NCBI RefSeq assembly: GCF_020497125.1
Contig: NC_059084.1
Coordinates: 40,060,399 to 40,124,398, forward strand
DNA length: 64,000 nucleotides
Direction: 5' to 3'
Source: Mauremys mutica
Lineage: Eukaryota; Chordata; Testudines; Geoemydidae
Position 1 is the first letter of the stretch. Every line of letters begins with the position of its first letter. The notes beneath the pieces are model-generated. The model searched no databases and was not told the origin of the DNA. It saw only the letters and a list, made by a program, of their open reading frames with translations. Position numbers and translations under genes: made by a program. Of the stretch, positions 44,228 through 55,960 are shown piece by piece.

Positions 44228-45240
44228 CTTGTATTTTGGCGCCCCGGCCCCCCACCCATTGCCCTTGATGCCTCCCTGGGACACTCACCCCTCCCCATTG
44301 CCAGTGCCCCCCCACTGCTTCCCCTGTCCCCAAACCTCCCTGACCCCCACTGTCTCCCCCAGCCCCTCATTTGATCCTGGCCCCCACTCACCCCCCAGTG
44401 TCCCTGGCTCCCCCACTGCTTCCCCAGGCTTCTCCCCCCCATTACTCTTGACCTCTACCACTATGCCTGGCCCCCACTGCCTCCCTTGACTCCCCCAATC
44501 GAACCCGCCCCCCAAACTGCTTCCCTGGGCTCACCACTACCTCCCCTGGCCCCTCACCAATCCCCCCTCACCACCACTGCCTCCCCAGACTTCCCACTCA
44601 CCCCCCAGGGCCCCTGGCTCCCACACTGCTTCCCCAGACTCCCCTCATTTCTCCTGGCCCCCACTGCCTCCCCCAGTCCCCCAATCCCACCATCACCCAC
44701 TGCCTCCCATGGACCCCACCAATTCCCCCATCATGCCTGGTCCCCCACTGCCTCCCTGGACTCCCAACCCCCCCATTTCCTCAGATCCCTCCACTGCTTC
44801 CTTGGGCTCCCCTACAACCTCCCCCCCCCAGTTGCTCCTGGCCCCTGTTGCCTCCCCCAGGATCCCTCCAATTGTCCCTGGACCCTGCTGCCTCCTTGGG
44901 CTTCCCACCCCCCAGCTTCCCTGGGCCTCACTGCATGGTTCCAGATGACTCCCCAAGCCCCAGGCAGGTAACTGCAGATGCTGGCCTGCGAGGAAAGGAT
45001 GGGACTCAGCAGGCTTCTTCGCACTCCCTCTGGCAGAGAGCTGTGCTGCCAGTCCAGTCTCGCTTCTGGGCACACCTAATTGGGCTGAGCGGGAGCGCTC
45101 ACTGCTGGTTCCTTTCCCAAGCAAGTCCCTTCAGCCATGCTCAGCTTGACTCCCACCTTGGCAGAAATCTGGGGGAGGGGCATGCATCCCTGCATGCCTC
45201 CATTCCCCTCCCCTTCCCTCCTCTCCCCCTCAATGTCACC
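44228..45240. repeat. C-rich degenerate minisatellite
   Basis: Dozens of imperfect units built from 'cccccactgcctcccc' and variants such as 'tggcccccactgcctccc' and 'cactgcttcccc', spaced roughly 25-60 bp, most regular at 44228-44960. Proline-rich frames on the plus strand and glycine-rich frames on the minus strand both follow from this composition, so no protein is called. Confidence 0.8.
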
Positions 45241-45284
45241 TATGGTGTGGTCCTAAGTTAAACCCCTTACAAAAGTCTAAATAT

Positions 45285-46400
45285 CTTCTATCTACACAGG
45301 TACATCTAGGTTTGACAAGACCTATTATCCATAAAATGATGTTGATTGCCATTGACTAGACTCCCATTCTTCAACTATTTATTGATTGAATCCATATTAG
45401 CTTTTCCATTATTTCCTACAAGACTGATGTTAGGCTAATTGGTCTATAATTGCCTAGATCACTCTGCTTGCCTTTTCAATTATAGAATATCAGGGTTGGA
45501 AGGGACCTTGAGAGCATCTAGTGCAACCCCCTGATCAAAACAGGACCCATCCCCCAAACAGATATTTACCCAGTTCCCTAAAGGGCCCCTTCAGGGATTA
45601 CACTCACAACCCTGGGTTTAGCAGACCAATGTTCAGACCCCTGCACTATTCCTCCCTCCGATTAGCACTTGCCCAGCCTTCTTGAATTTCCCCAGTATCC
45701 CAAGATTTATAAATCAACGATAATGGTCCAGAGATCTCTTCAGCCAACTTTTTTTTGGTACTTTTGGGCACAAATTATTTGGACTTTCTGAATTCAAAAT
45801 ATTTACCCTTTGGTTAATGCTATATTAATATCCTTCTTAGTTACCTAAGGACTCAGAAGTACTTCAGAATCCTCATGAGATATAAAAACATCATCCTGCG
45901 TCTTTTCAAACAGACAATATATATATTTATTTGAATAATTTTGATTTTTCTACATCATCAACAATGTTACTGTCTCCATCTAGTGACAGGCTTATACCAT
46001 TGTTATGATTCCTTTTTTCCAGGTATTCTTGAAAATGTCTTTCTTATTACCTTAGCCCAGCCATTGCTGGATTTTGTCCTCATGTCTTTAGCTTCCCTTA
46101 TCAATTTTCATAGCTTCTAATATGCATTCATCGTTATCTATTGCCCTGTTTTCATTTGTTATGCTTATATTTTTGTTTCTGTTTTAACAGCTACTTTCAC
46201 TTCCCCTCTTAACCAAGATGGGCTTTTGACCAGTTTTCTTCTTTCAAAAATGGGAAATGGTGGCTTTTTTGGCAACCAAGTAAACCTTTTTTAACAATTC
46301 CTAGTTTTAATTCACATTTTTCTGTCTCTATTCTTCATCCCAGTAACTTTTTCTCCATTTTTTTTGTATCAGCATTTTTAATCAGCCCTTTTAAAGTGTG
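45285..46400 (-). mobile_element. Old CR1/L3-type LINE relic
   Basis: The minus strand preserves recognisable but stop-filled RT-region text. 'tgttaggctaattggtctat' and 'cccagtatcccaagattta' correspond to the RT blocks that read 'aggtgaggctgactggcctg' in the younger CR1 copies here. The homology continues through 46400 ('acttcccctcttaaccaaga'). It is strongly diverged and interrupted by a SINE at 45481-45662. Confidence 0.6.
45481..45662 (-). mobile_element. Cry-type SINE, minus strand
   Basis: The minus strand starts ggagggaggaatagtgcagg, continues with a B-box region (gggttgtgagtgtaatccc), and ends in a CR1-like tail (ggttgcactagatgctctca ... 'gatattctat'). The tRNA-like head and LINE-like tail show how CR1 machinery could mobilise it. 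Confidence 0.75.
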
Positions 46401-46430
46401 TGTGTGTGCGTGCACGCGTGCATGTGTGTT
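46396..46430. repeat. (TG)n run
   Basis: Interrupted gtgtgtgtgtgcgtgcacgcgtgcatgtgtgt-type dinucleotide tract. Confidence 0.85.
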
Positions 46431-46676
46431 ATCGTTTGGGACTTTCCTGTGATTTCCCATAAGAAATGTAGTCAAGTTATTTTCAGTGGTGTATAGACAA
46501 GCACTTAATTCAAAGCCAGATATGCAGGAGCCTGTTCATTTCTGGTCATAAAGTTAATGAAATCCCAAAATGAGATTTTAGGGATGGTCTATGAGGAGGG
46601 GAAGGGAGTTTGTGTGAGAATCAACAGACTCTTTCTATTTTTTTTCTAAGCAAGTTTTCTCTGAAGTAGTTAAGAG

Positions 46677-46750
46677 AAGTGACTTTCTGCAAGTGACACT
46701 GCAGAGTTCTAAGCTTAGAACTCCAGAGTGTCACTTGCGGAAAGTCACTT
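46677..46750. repeat. 74-bp palindrome
   Basis: Arms of 37 bp (46677-46713 and 46714-46750) meet at AAGCTT with no spacer and about four mismatches. The outer ends read AAGTGACTTTC / GAAAGTCACTT. It could be the remains of a fold-back MITE. Confidence 0.85.
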
Positions 46751-47880
46751 TTCACAGGAAAACCAGACACTGAGGAATCATTAGTAGAGGTTTCCTGAGT
46801 TGCGTTTGGTATAATGACTGGAAGTGGAGAAAGTTGGTCAGGTTTCTGGAGGGATTCAGTTCAATGTGGATTCAGAGGCTTAGAAATGCAACCCAGTGCC
46901 AGGCTGCTTCCAAACATAACCCAGAGTTTCAGCCTAAAGTAGGGGCCAGTTGGCTTCCTTCATAAAGATCTCTTTCCTACAGCTCTGCCTGTCTGCTACA
47001 TCACTGAATCAGACTACGGGAGAGTAAATGGCTAATCTCCATACACACCCATCTATCTATCTATTGATCTAATTGGCCTTCATCAATGTAAAATCTGACC
47101 CTAAAAGTTCTTGAATTGAGCCTGATCCAAAAACAGCCGAAGTCAATGTATTTGGGCTTTTGTATCTGGCCCCATATGAATTTCCACCCTTTTTCTGATA
47201 TGTCACATGCTTTAGATTACACCTCAGTCATTAAAACAGAACAGCTGGGGTCTTGCTTTGTGTATCTCTGGTTCGGGAATTCCAGCGGGGTTACAGAGAC
47301 TGGGTCCCAGAGATGCCAAGCGAGGGTTGAAATGAAGGTACAGTTCGAGTATGAGTTATTATTTCGCTGTGTCAGCCTCCAGAAAGCTGAACCCTGATCA
47401 GCAGTGGGTGGATGCTAGGTACTCTCTTTGCTATGTGATTTAGAACATGGGAACAGGTGGTTTGAAGTCCAACCACAATTCAAAATGTGATTAATTTTGG
47501 GGGAACTGCTGATTCTTGGATTATGTCCTCATTTCTTGCTCAAAGGGAATCAAGTAAGTTACCAGGACTATCTGTTCTATACTTGGGTCTGAGCAGTTTT
47601 CAACCATGAGTACTTTAACATTTGATTATGGTTATGGAAAAGGTTATGCAAAAATAGACCTTCTTATTGAACAGATATGTCCATATTCAGAATTGTATAT
47701 GCTGACTATACTTACTAATATTCTGATAGATAGATAGATAGATATTCAATGTTAACACAACTATGAGAGGAGAGGCAATCTATTGTTTTATACATCTGCT
47801 GTACAATTACAAACCTTTGTTACTTCAGACAATGCCTGAGCAGAGAAATTCCGTCATAACTCTCAGATGCTAGAATGAGA
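46751..47880. other. Gene-free stretch
   Basis: Short CTAT/GATA runs at 47050-47065 and 47727-47746. The frame at 47116-47397 shows no family motif. Nothing else was recognised. Confidence 0.4.
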
Positions 47881-48252
47881 TTTGCAGAGCATTTGTGACT
47901 GTGAGTGTATGTTTGTGCCAATGTGGGATTGTGAGGGTGTATGTGTGTGCGTGCATGTTTATATGTGTGAATTTTACTGTGAGGATGTTTCCTTTCCTTT
48001 ATGTGTGTGTGAGACAGTGTGCATTTATGAGTGAGATTTTGTGTGATTTTGTATATATTGTGGTGAGATGTGTGAGGTGTATTTATATGTGTTGTGCTGT
48101 TTCTTAGGCATTTACTTGTGTGTATGAAAGTGCAAGTGTGTTTGTTAAAGCATGTGTCATGGAGTATTTTTCTGTGTGAAGGTTTGAGTAACTGTGTTTG
48201 TATGTGAGAAAGTTTGTGTGGGAGCATTTGTGGGAATGTTTGTGCATGGGTA
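47881..48252. repeat. Degenerate TG-rich tract upstream of OR
   Basis: Dense 'gtgtg', 'tgtgtgag' and 'gtttgtg' sequence without exact periodicity. The His/Thr-rich minus-strand frame (47820-48266) and the Cys/Val-rich plus-strand frame are translations of this tract. A similar tract lies at 53790-54235. Confidence 0.75.
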
Positions 48253-48385
48253 TGTTTGCATTTCATTGTCTAAATATGAACTTTTCCATGATACCTGAAA
48301 TATATGTGTACCAAAAGAAATATATTAAATAATCAAATTTAATTACTACCTTGCAAAAAAATGAGAAGTTAAATGGATGGGGAGT

Positions 48386-48388
48386 TGA

Positions 48389-48452
<64 letters not shown>
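48386..48452. repeat. (GAAA)n microsatellite
   Basis: About 16 uninterrupted GAAA units. The Lys/Glu repeat frame across it is not a gene. Confidence 0.97.
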
Positions 48453-48587
48453 ACTAAAAAGCACTGTGGTGATGCTGATAGTGTTCCCTTAGGCTCCTTT
48501 GAGAATCGAAGCTGTAATTGTTATTTATTATGATATTGGCGGTGATGCTGGTTATAAGAGTGATAATGATGGTGATTCTACCATCTG

Positions 48588-48590
48588 CAG
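48588..48590 (+). other. Probable splice acceptor of OR coding exon
   Basis: 'ggtgattctaccatctgCAG' lies 24 nt upstream of the ATG at 48615. Confidence 0.55.
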
Positions 48591-48614
48591 GCAAATTCTA
48601 GCTCTCCCAAGGAG

Positions 48615-49553
48615 ATGACCAACAGCACCACAGTGGTGGAGTTCTGGCTACTGGGGTTCCATAGCCTTCCTGGCTGGCAGACCCTGCTCTTCATTGTGTT
48701 CTTGGTCATCTACATCCTAACCATCACAGGGAACATTGTCATCATCTCGGTGGTGAGGCTGGAACCCCAGCTCCACTTGCCCATGTACTCCTTCCTCCAG
48801 AACCTCTCCTTTCTGGAGATCTGCTACACCAGCACCATCATGCCCAAGATGCTGGCCAACCTACTGGTAGAGAGGAAGGCCATCTCGTTTGCTGGATGCA
48901 TGGCACAGCTCTATTGCTTTGTCTTCCTGGGGGCCACTGAGTGCTTCCTCCTGGCGGTGATGGCTTACGACAGGTACCTCGCCATATGTTACCCATTACA
49001 TTACACAGTGGCCATGAGTGATGCATCTTGTACCCGTCTGGCCATGGTCTCCTGGGTGACTGGCATCTTCACCGGGCTCTTACCCTGCTTGCTAATCTCC
49101 AGACTTCCTTTCTGTGGCTCCAACCAGATTAAACACTTCTTCTGTGATATCCCTCCATTGCTCAAGCTCTCCTGCTCAGACACCTCCACTACTGAGGTCG
49201 TCATATTCATTCTCTCCCTCCTGGTCCTTGTCAGCTGTCTGCTGCTGACCCTAGTGTCTTACCTCTTCATCATTCTCACCATCCTGAAGATCCCCTCCTC
49301 CTCTGGGAAGAGGAAGACCTTCTCCACCTGTGGCTCACACCTGGCCGTGGTGGCCATCTACTATGGCACCATGATCTCCATGTATGTCCGCCCTACCTCC
49401 AGCCTGCCCTCGGAGCTCAATAAGATTGTCTCTGTGTTCTACACCATCATCACCCCCCTCCTGAACCCCGTCATCTACAGCCTGAGGAACAAGGACTTCA
49501 GGGATGCTTTAAAGAAAGTAATCAGCAGGCAGTGCAGTCTCCACAGAGTGTAA
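48615..49553 (+). CDS. Olfactory receptor, intact
   Basis: A 312-residue odorant receptor without breaks. Glycosylation site N3 (NST). GN at 39-40. The first loop reads HLPMYSF (54-60) instead of the usual HTPMYFF. MAYDRYLAIC at 116-125, C95 and C177 for the loop disulfide, HFFCDIPPLLKLSC in the second extracellular loop, KTFSTCGSHL at 234-243, PLLNPVIYSL at 281-290. TM5-TM6 (IPSSSGKRKTFSTC) and YVRPTS resemble, from memory, families 6 and 11, but this is not certain. The coding sequence is clearly richer in G+C than the other ORs here. The start is an ATG 24 nt after a good acceptor, with no competing upstream ATG. The expected role is odorant detection through G-olf. Confidence 0.95.
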   Translation: MTNSTTVVEFWLLGFHSLPGWQTLLFIVFLVIYILTITGNIVIISVVRLEPQLHLPMYSFLQNLSFLEICYTSTIMPKMLANLLVERKAISFAGCMAQLYCFVFLGATECFLLAVMAYDRYLAICYPLHYTVAMSDASCTRLAMVSWVTGIFTGLLPCLLISRLPFCGSNQIKHFFCDIPPLLKLSCSDTSTTEVVIFILSLLVLVSCLLLTLVSYLFIILTILKIPSSSGKRKTFSTCGSHLAVVAIYYGTMISMYVRPTSSLPSELNKIVSVFYTIITPLLNPVIYSLRNKDFRDALKKVISRQCSLHRV

Positions 49554-51398
49554 ATAAATATAAGAGGTTGGAGGCTGGATTCTGGCTTACGCTGAGGGGC
49601 CTTTATACCAAACTGGCTGTATAAAAGTGAGTGTAAATTACAATTACATCCACTTTCATTTTCTTTTACACTGCCAGAATACTGTAAAAGGGCCTCAGTG
49701 GTTATCTAGCTATCCTCTTGCAAACCCCTCTATTGATGAAAAATTGAATCCTTTTTGTATAAAGTTTACCCAAATAAATTCACACACATTCCAAAGTTAA
49801 CACAATCTGAACATTTGCTGTGGTGATTTACCTACTTGATTTTTGATTTTATATATTGTCTCATTTTTCTTTTTATTGGTTTATTTCATTATCGTGCAGT
49901 CTGAGCACCTTGAAATGCTTCACCAATAAACCATGCTTCTCTTATTTGTAATATTTTATTCTAAGTGTGAAAGAGTAACTGCTTGACACTGATACACTGA
50001 TATTTCTAATTAGAATTTCTTTTTTTTTGGTCATAAATAAAACAAATAGGAAAAATCCAGGATATCTGGAGAGTATGTTGTTGAGATCAGAAATGAGAGA
50101 CGAACTTTCCACAAGACAATCTCTCTACTGACATACAGTCCATGAGCTCTAATAAAAAAGTCCAAGAACTTCAAGACCTAATGTTCTGCCCAGGTGGGTC
50201 ACTTTTCAGGATTGGGATGAAATAAAAGCAACTTTTGAAAATAGGGCTCAAAATAATTATTGCAAATATTGTCTTAATATTAACAAGACTGCAAATAATA
50301 ATGCTGAAAGGATCCCTAAAATGTCATGGACTAGGCTGCAAGTTTGATGCTGTCTCGTTTCAAACTGTAGACAAGACCTTAGATGCCCAGGTGACTAAGG
50401 GCCAAGTTTTTAAAGACATTTAGGTGCCTCTAAGGAGGTAGTGGGGCACTTTTGAAAATGGCAGAAAATGTTGGGGTTTTTTTGTTTGTTTGTTTTTTTG
50501 TTTTTTTTAACCATTCTCTAGTCTTTTGGGATGAAATTGCAACCCACTTAGAGGATTTTGAATGCTCAGGTCTGAACGAAATTAATAGGGACTGACATCC
50601 CATTTGCCAAGGCAGCTTTGAAAATCTCTGTAGTAGTGATCTAAATAGCACTGAAGACATGGGCAGTGGCACGGCATCCTCACTCCATGCCAGCCCTTGT
50701 CAATGGTGATCTCTCTCTGTTCTACTCAGCAGGGTGGTGTCTAAAGCAACTGACACACCCAGGTCCCAGAAATCCAACTGTTGAGAACATCAATTCTCTC
50801 ATCTTCCAAAACCTAGTGGTGCTGTAGCACTCAGTGAGCCTAATCCATTCATGGTAAAAGGGGCACATCACCACCTGTAGTTAATGTTGCCTGGCTAATT
50901 TATATGAGAGATGAATTTGCACTGCTCTGCACAAGACCAAAAACTCCGATTCTGGAGTCACCTCTGAAACACACAGGCGGTGAAATGCCATAGAATGCAG
51001 TAACAGCACTATGTGCATTATTTATTTATAGAGAGAGATAGAAAACCACATACCCCAAAATGTTGGCCTATTCACAGCATTGTAAGAAATATTGACTCGG
51101 TTCTCTCGCTTCGCAGTAGTTTATCCTCCATAACATTCTCCTTCCTTTACCATAAAAGACATCCCATTCATCAATTGTAAAATTCACCTCCTTCACCAAC
51201 CATTGACCTCTCTGCCCTCTGCCACCAGTAGACTTCTCTGCCCTACACTACTTCTCTACTGTTGCCTGAACTATTGATTATGTATTGATCTCCCTAATTA
51301 TTTAGCATTCCCAATTAACACTCTGAAATATGGCAGGTTCTTGTCCCAAGATCAGGCTCAGTATTATCAGAATTACTCTTTAGCTGAGAGCCCATCTG
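49554..51398. other. OR 3' flank and gene-free stretch
   Basis: AATAAA-like motifs follow the OR stop directly (49554-49562). 50395-50640 carries dispersed-repeat scraps ('agtttttaaagacatttagg', 'cttttgaaaatgg'). No gene was seen. Confidence 0.45.
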
Positions 51399-51601
51399 TG
51401 ACAACAACTCACACTCCAGGAACCCATGGTTGAACAGCTGCTGAGTTGCCCACTTACTTCCTTTTTATTGATGCATAGCAGTGGGACTTTTTAACCCTTT
51501 ACAGGTAAAATAAGTAAAGAACAGCTACTAAGAGGGATTTTATAGCTAACTGGCTGGTTGGGTTTTCATAAAAGAGAGCTCCCCTCCCTTTATTTATCAC
51601 A
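51399..51601 (-). mobile_element. Possible short LTR fragment
   Basis: The minus strand begins TGTGATAAATAAAGGG at 51601 and contains 'ctgtaaagggttaaaaagtc', which recalls reptile ERV LTRs. The other boundary (tgtgacaac at 51399) is tentative. Confidence 0.35.
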
Positions 51602-53789
51602 AACATTATCTTGGCACGGCAGCACTAGTATAGCATCACTGTTGCATCATAATTACTGTCACCCTTTCTAAGCTGTCTAACATCAACATGCTAACTTGGA
51701 TTCCTTTGAAGTTTGGTGTGCCTCGGGAGGGTTCCGGGTACGGGTAGTGTTCCAGATTTGGAATCAATTGAGCTGGGCTTTGGAGAGATATCAGCTCTGG
51801 AATAAAATAGCCCTTTCCTCAAAAGTTTGTTTATTTATTCTTACACAGCACTTCAGCTCAAACTATGGAGGTGATACAGGTCAAAATGGTCTCAATTTGT
51901 CGAGTTTTACCCAAGTCAGTGCATGGCCCCGTTAACTCTTTGGTGTATCCAAATTTAGAAGGACATTTAAGAACAGGAATGTTCACTTTTTACAGAGCGC
52001 GCACCCCAATACAGATCTAAACATCCAGAGAGTTTCCATTCAATCCATTTTTTCTTGTTTTAAAGCTCTACTCTTGTAAGTGGCCTAAAATCCAAACGGT
52101 TACTCAGATTGTTTTAAAATTTGCTGTGACTCATGGGCACGTGGAATAGCTTTAGTGATTCAAATTTGGGGTTCCAGAGTCACAGGGTGGCCCCCAAAAT
52201 GGTTTCCTTCTTCTGACTAGTGCTTTTAAACTAATGACTGGGTACATCACAGACCTCTCTGAGACTGACGGCTGTGAATTCACACTTCAGGTAACATAAC
52301 CAAATAAAAGTTAATGACAAATGCCCACCTAGGACAAAATGCATTTTGGGCTGAGTCATTGAATGTTGCTACAATGTGTGTGTCCTGGGTGGCAATTTTA
52401 TTTGGGGGGGGGGGAATGTACTCAAAGTTTTTGTGGGAAAAGTTAGACATGTGAGAGCTTCCTGGGAAGGGAGGGGGTAATTATGGTGCAGAAGATTGGG
52501 GGAATAGGGGGAGAAGGGTTTGGGGCTGCAGCAAAGGCAGGGAGGAATGGGGAGGGGGATAAGTGGTGATTGTTGGTAGTGGAGAGAAGAGAGGTTGGGA
52601 GGCTCAGATGAGGAAGGTGTGAGTGTTAGGGGGTGTGGGGAGTTGAGACAATGGCTAGGGGTATATGGGGTGAGTGGGAGGGGGACTGAGTGACAAAAGG
52701 GGCGGGGCACCTGTCAGCCCCACATGCTCCCCTCTCATGTGTGTGCCCAAATCTAGGGGTCTCTTGCCCCTCTAGGCTCTCGCTGCCTCCCATCTGCCCC
52801 ACATATGAGCCAGCATCTTGGAAAGTCCAGCCCCTTTGGGTGGGGAGCTAAGAATGGGCAAGTTTCCTTCCTTTCAGAGGCTCTGAAGATCCAAGGAGGG
52901 GGCTGGGAACTCCCATGGAGATGAGCAGAGAGCCTGAGCCAAGCGCTCTGAGGGGATTAGACTGCTTTGAGTGAAACTGACACAATGATACCTGCCTGAC
53001 AAAGAGCTAGCTTAGCATTGTATTCACCAGGAACAAAAGGAACCTACAGGCCTATATCCTGTGAAGCTGTTAGCAGAAGGCTTTGAGATCTATGAGCCTT
53101 AGCTGAAGTAAGTGGCCCCACAGTGACTCTGTGATTTGGAGAACTAGGAACATTGTTCTTATGGGGGGTGTTTGTATAAAATGACACCAGGTAACCACAG
53201 AAACATTGAACTGATACTGGGCTTGGATGTTTTAGGATAGAATACTTGGTAGATGATTAGAAATGAAGTTACCTTGGCAACAAATTGACCAATATGATAA
53301 TAAATGAAAATAATTAAATTCTGAACTGAAAGGATGAGGACACCAAGATTATTAGGGTGAGGAACTTATATATGGGCAAAGGAGTTGGGCATATCTGTGA
53401 ATATATATGGTAACTTTCGGACCCTCTACTCGGCCAGGCCCCAATGCAAGGGGGAGATCCGGACCATTGGACTCGTTTGGCAGGCCAGGGACCAGAGAGA
53501 TGACTGCTTGTCTCTGACCACCAAATCCCCAGGAAACAGTGTGATTCTACGTAAGGAATGATACAAAGTATCAGCTTCATCTTATAGTACTGCTGCAATT
53601 TTATGTGACTGGGAACATTTGTGTCTTCACTAATTGTACTGATAAAATTGCTTAAAGTTTTACTTTACTCTGGTGTAAAAATGTCACCCCCAAAATCACA
53701 GATCCAAACCGACACTGGTCTAATGGTAAACATTTATAGTACAGACCAGGTCTCTGTGTTCATTTTTAAGATTGCATTCTAAGTGCATC
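51602..53789. other. Gene-free stretch
   Basis: 52380-52700 is G-rich (gggggg runs), giving a Pro/Ser-rich minus-strand frame that I regard as an artefact. The remainder shows nothing recognisable. Confidence 0.4.
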
Positions 53790-54235
53790 AGAGTCATTTC
53801 CTTGAGTGTGTGTCTACTAGGGAACAGTATTGTGTGAATAGGTGTGCTTTTGTCAGTGTACGTTATTTTGAATGTGCTCCTGGGAAATCAACATGCAATT
53901 TAGTTTTTACACGGCTCTGCATCTCTTCGAGAATGTGTGTTTCTGACTGTGAATCATTGTGTGAAGTTATGAATGTATAACATCATGTGTGAAAGATATG
54001 TGAGCGTGTGCATTATCAGCCCTCGTTAGGGTCTGTGAGTGGATTTCTGAGTCTTCATTTGTGTTTGATTGCTTCTGAATGACAATATTGTGTGTTTACC
54101 AGTGCAAAGTGTGTGAGTGTGTGTGTTTTGTGAGTGTGTGTTGCTGTGTGTATGTTTCAAATTGCACATAAGTGACATAACTGGTTATTTATCAGTGAAT
54201 ATTACTATGTTTGTGAGTGTACATTGACTTAGCAG
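53790..54235. repeat. Degenerate TG-rich tract
   Basis: 'tgtgtgtcta', 'gtgtgagtgtgtgtgt' and 'tgctgtgtgtatg' phrases, like the tract at 47881-48252. (GTGT) is densest at 54107-54152. Confidence 0.6.
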
Positions 54236-54514
54236 AGTCCCTGTATTAAAGCCAAAAGCTGCTATCTACCTTCAGCTCCTAGCCGGTAAGATAATAACCT
54301 TTTAGCGAGTTATGGAAAGGAGAGAAGTTGAAGAGTAGAACTAATTGGGAAAGGGAGTTTCTCATCTTCTGAGGCTTTTCAAGAAATTTGAAATATTTTC
54401 CCATATGGGATAACTGAATTATTTTTCAAACAGATAATCTGAAAGCAAAACAAAACAAAAATAATAATAAAAAAACAGAATAGGTCAAAAGAAAATATTT
54501 GGCTTCCATAATTT

Positions 54515-54660
54515 TTATAGTTTCATAGAATTTTAGACCAGGCGGGATGATGCAAGCAACTAGTCAGAATTTCTCTTTATCACCGACCACTGAATCCCAC
54601 CCAGTTACCCCTGTGTTGAGCCCAACGACTTCAGTTAAACTAAACCATTTCAGTCCTAAG
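54515..54660 (-). mobile_element. CR1-related 3' fragment
   Basis: 'tttcatagaattttagacca' at the left marks a CR1-type 3' end on the minus strand. 'cccagttacccctgtgttga' matches the old CR1 tail type also seen at 44034. One breakpoint of the duplication described at 54633 lies within it. Confidence 0.5.
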
Positions 54661-55960
54661 CAGACTGCACTGTTGTGAGCCACAGGCCTAGACCTGGGCA
54701 GACTGAGGTCTCACCTGTGCCCTAGGCCCTGGCAAGGACAGGGAACTGATCAGCTGGGGCACATCCAGGTGATCCTAGCAGGCGACCTGCGCCCCATGCT
54801 CCAGGGCAAATTTTCATTTTGATTTTGACCCTTTACTTTTCACTTTTCTTTAGAATTAACTGAAATTTCCAAATGATATTTTTAAATTGAAAAATGTCAA
54901 AACTGGACATTTTAACAAATTTTAACCTTCTAAGAGAAATCAAAATAGGATATTCATCAAAACCAACCAACCCTTTGCAGCAAACAGGGTTTCCATGAAT
55001 CAGCATTTTCTGATGAACAAAACCATAGTGTGAGAAAATTTCCAACCTGAGTTCATAATCAGCCCACTGACTACAATTTCTTCCTCCACTCTTAGGCCCC
55101 AACTCTGAAACATGTCCCTCCCTCCCACCGGCAGACTTCTATGTCCATGTGAATGCCCTTCAACCGGGGGCTCTCAAACTTTTCTCTGATCACTGATCAT
55201 ATCAAGAGAGAGATGCCTGGTGGACACGTCCCCTCTCCATTGTGATCTCATCAACTTCTCTCCTCCCAGACACAAATATAGAGACCACCTCCTTTGCCCA
55301 TTCAAGTTCACACAACAGCTCAACATTAACCTACTGCCTCATCTTCAGTTCAGATTCACAGGAAAAGGAAATGGATTTGAAACTGTTTAACAAGGTGAGA
55401 TCCCCAGCAGGTCAATATCAGCCATAGCTCCATTGGTGTCAATGGGCAAGAACCACAGCTGGTGTAAATCAGCAATAGCTCCAGTGGTGTTAATGAGGCC
55501 AGATTCCCCAGCTGGTGAAAACTGACATAGCTGCCTGGGCATCTTAGGGCCAGATCCCAGCTAATGGAAATCAAACTAGCTCCATTGGAATTAAAGGGCC
55601 AAAACTTGACTTGGCATAAACAGCCCTAACTACTCAGAACTCAGTGGAACTGTATCAGTTTACACCAGTTTAGGACGTAGCTAGGAGCTTTTTGTGCTTC
55701 CCTCTGGCTGCTTCTTAGTGGCCAACATCAAACAGCCAGGACAGCCTGAGCTGTGGGTTCCTGTGGTGGCTGCATCCCAAGAGCTGCTGATGCAAAGCAG
55801 GAGAAAAAATCTCTGCTCTTGCAGAGCTGATTATGTGGAGTTAATGAAGGAACAGGCTCCTCCAGGTCAGCTGGGGCTCTGGTGCCACTGGGCTCTGAGC
55901 TGTTGTAGGTCACATGTCTGTGCTATAAATATATAGTTTATTCTGTAATCTCCTTCAGAC
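54633..55960. repeat. Segmental duplication, copy A
   Basis: Collinear with 61543-62270 and 63480-64000. Shared blocks include 'gatcctagcaggcgacctg', 'ttcaagttcacacaa', 'aactactcagaactcagtgg' and 'aggtcacatgtctg'. Divergence appears to be 15-20%. No gene lies in it; the frames are short. Confidence 0.8.

Noticed and set aside
44229..45261. Proline-rich and glycine-rich frames up to 161 aa
   Set aside because: They are translations of a C-rich minisatellite, with comparable openness in opposed frames.
47820..48266. 148-aa His/Thr-rich minus-strand frame
   Set aside because: It is a direct translation of the degenerate TG tract.
48351..48533. 60-aa Lys/Glu repeat frame
   Set aside because: It is a translation of the (GAAA)n microsatellite.
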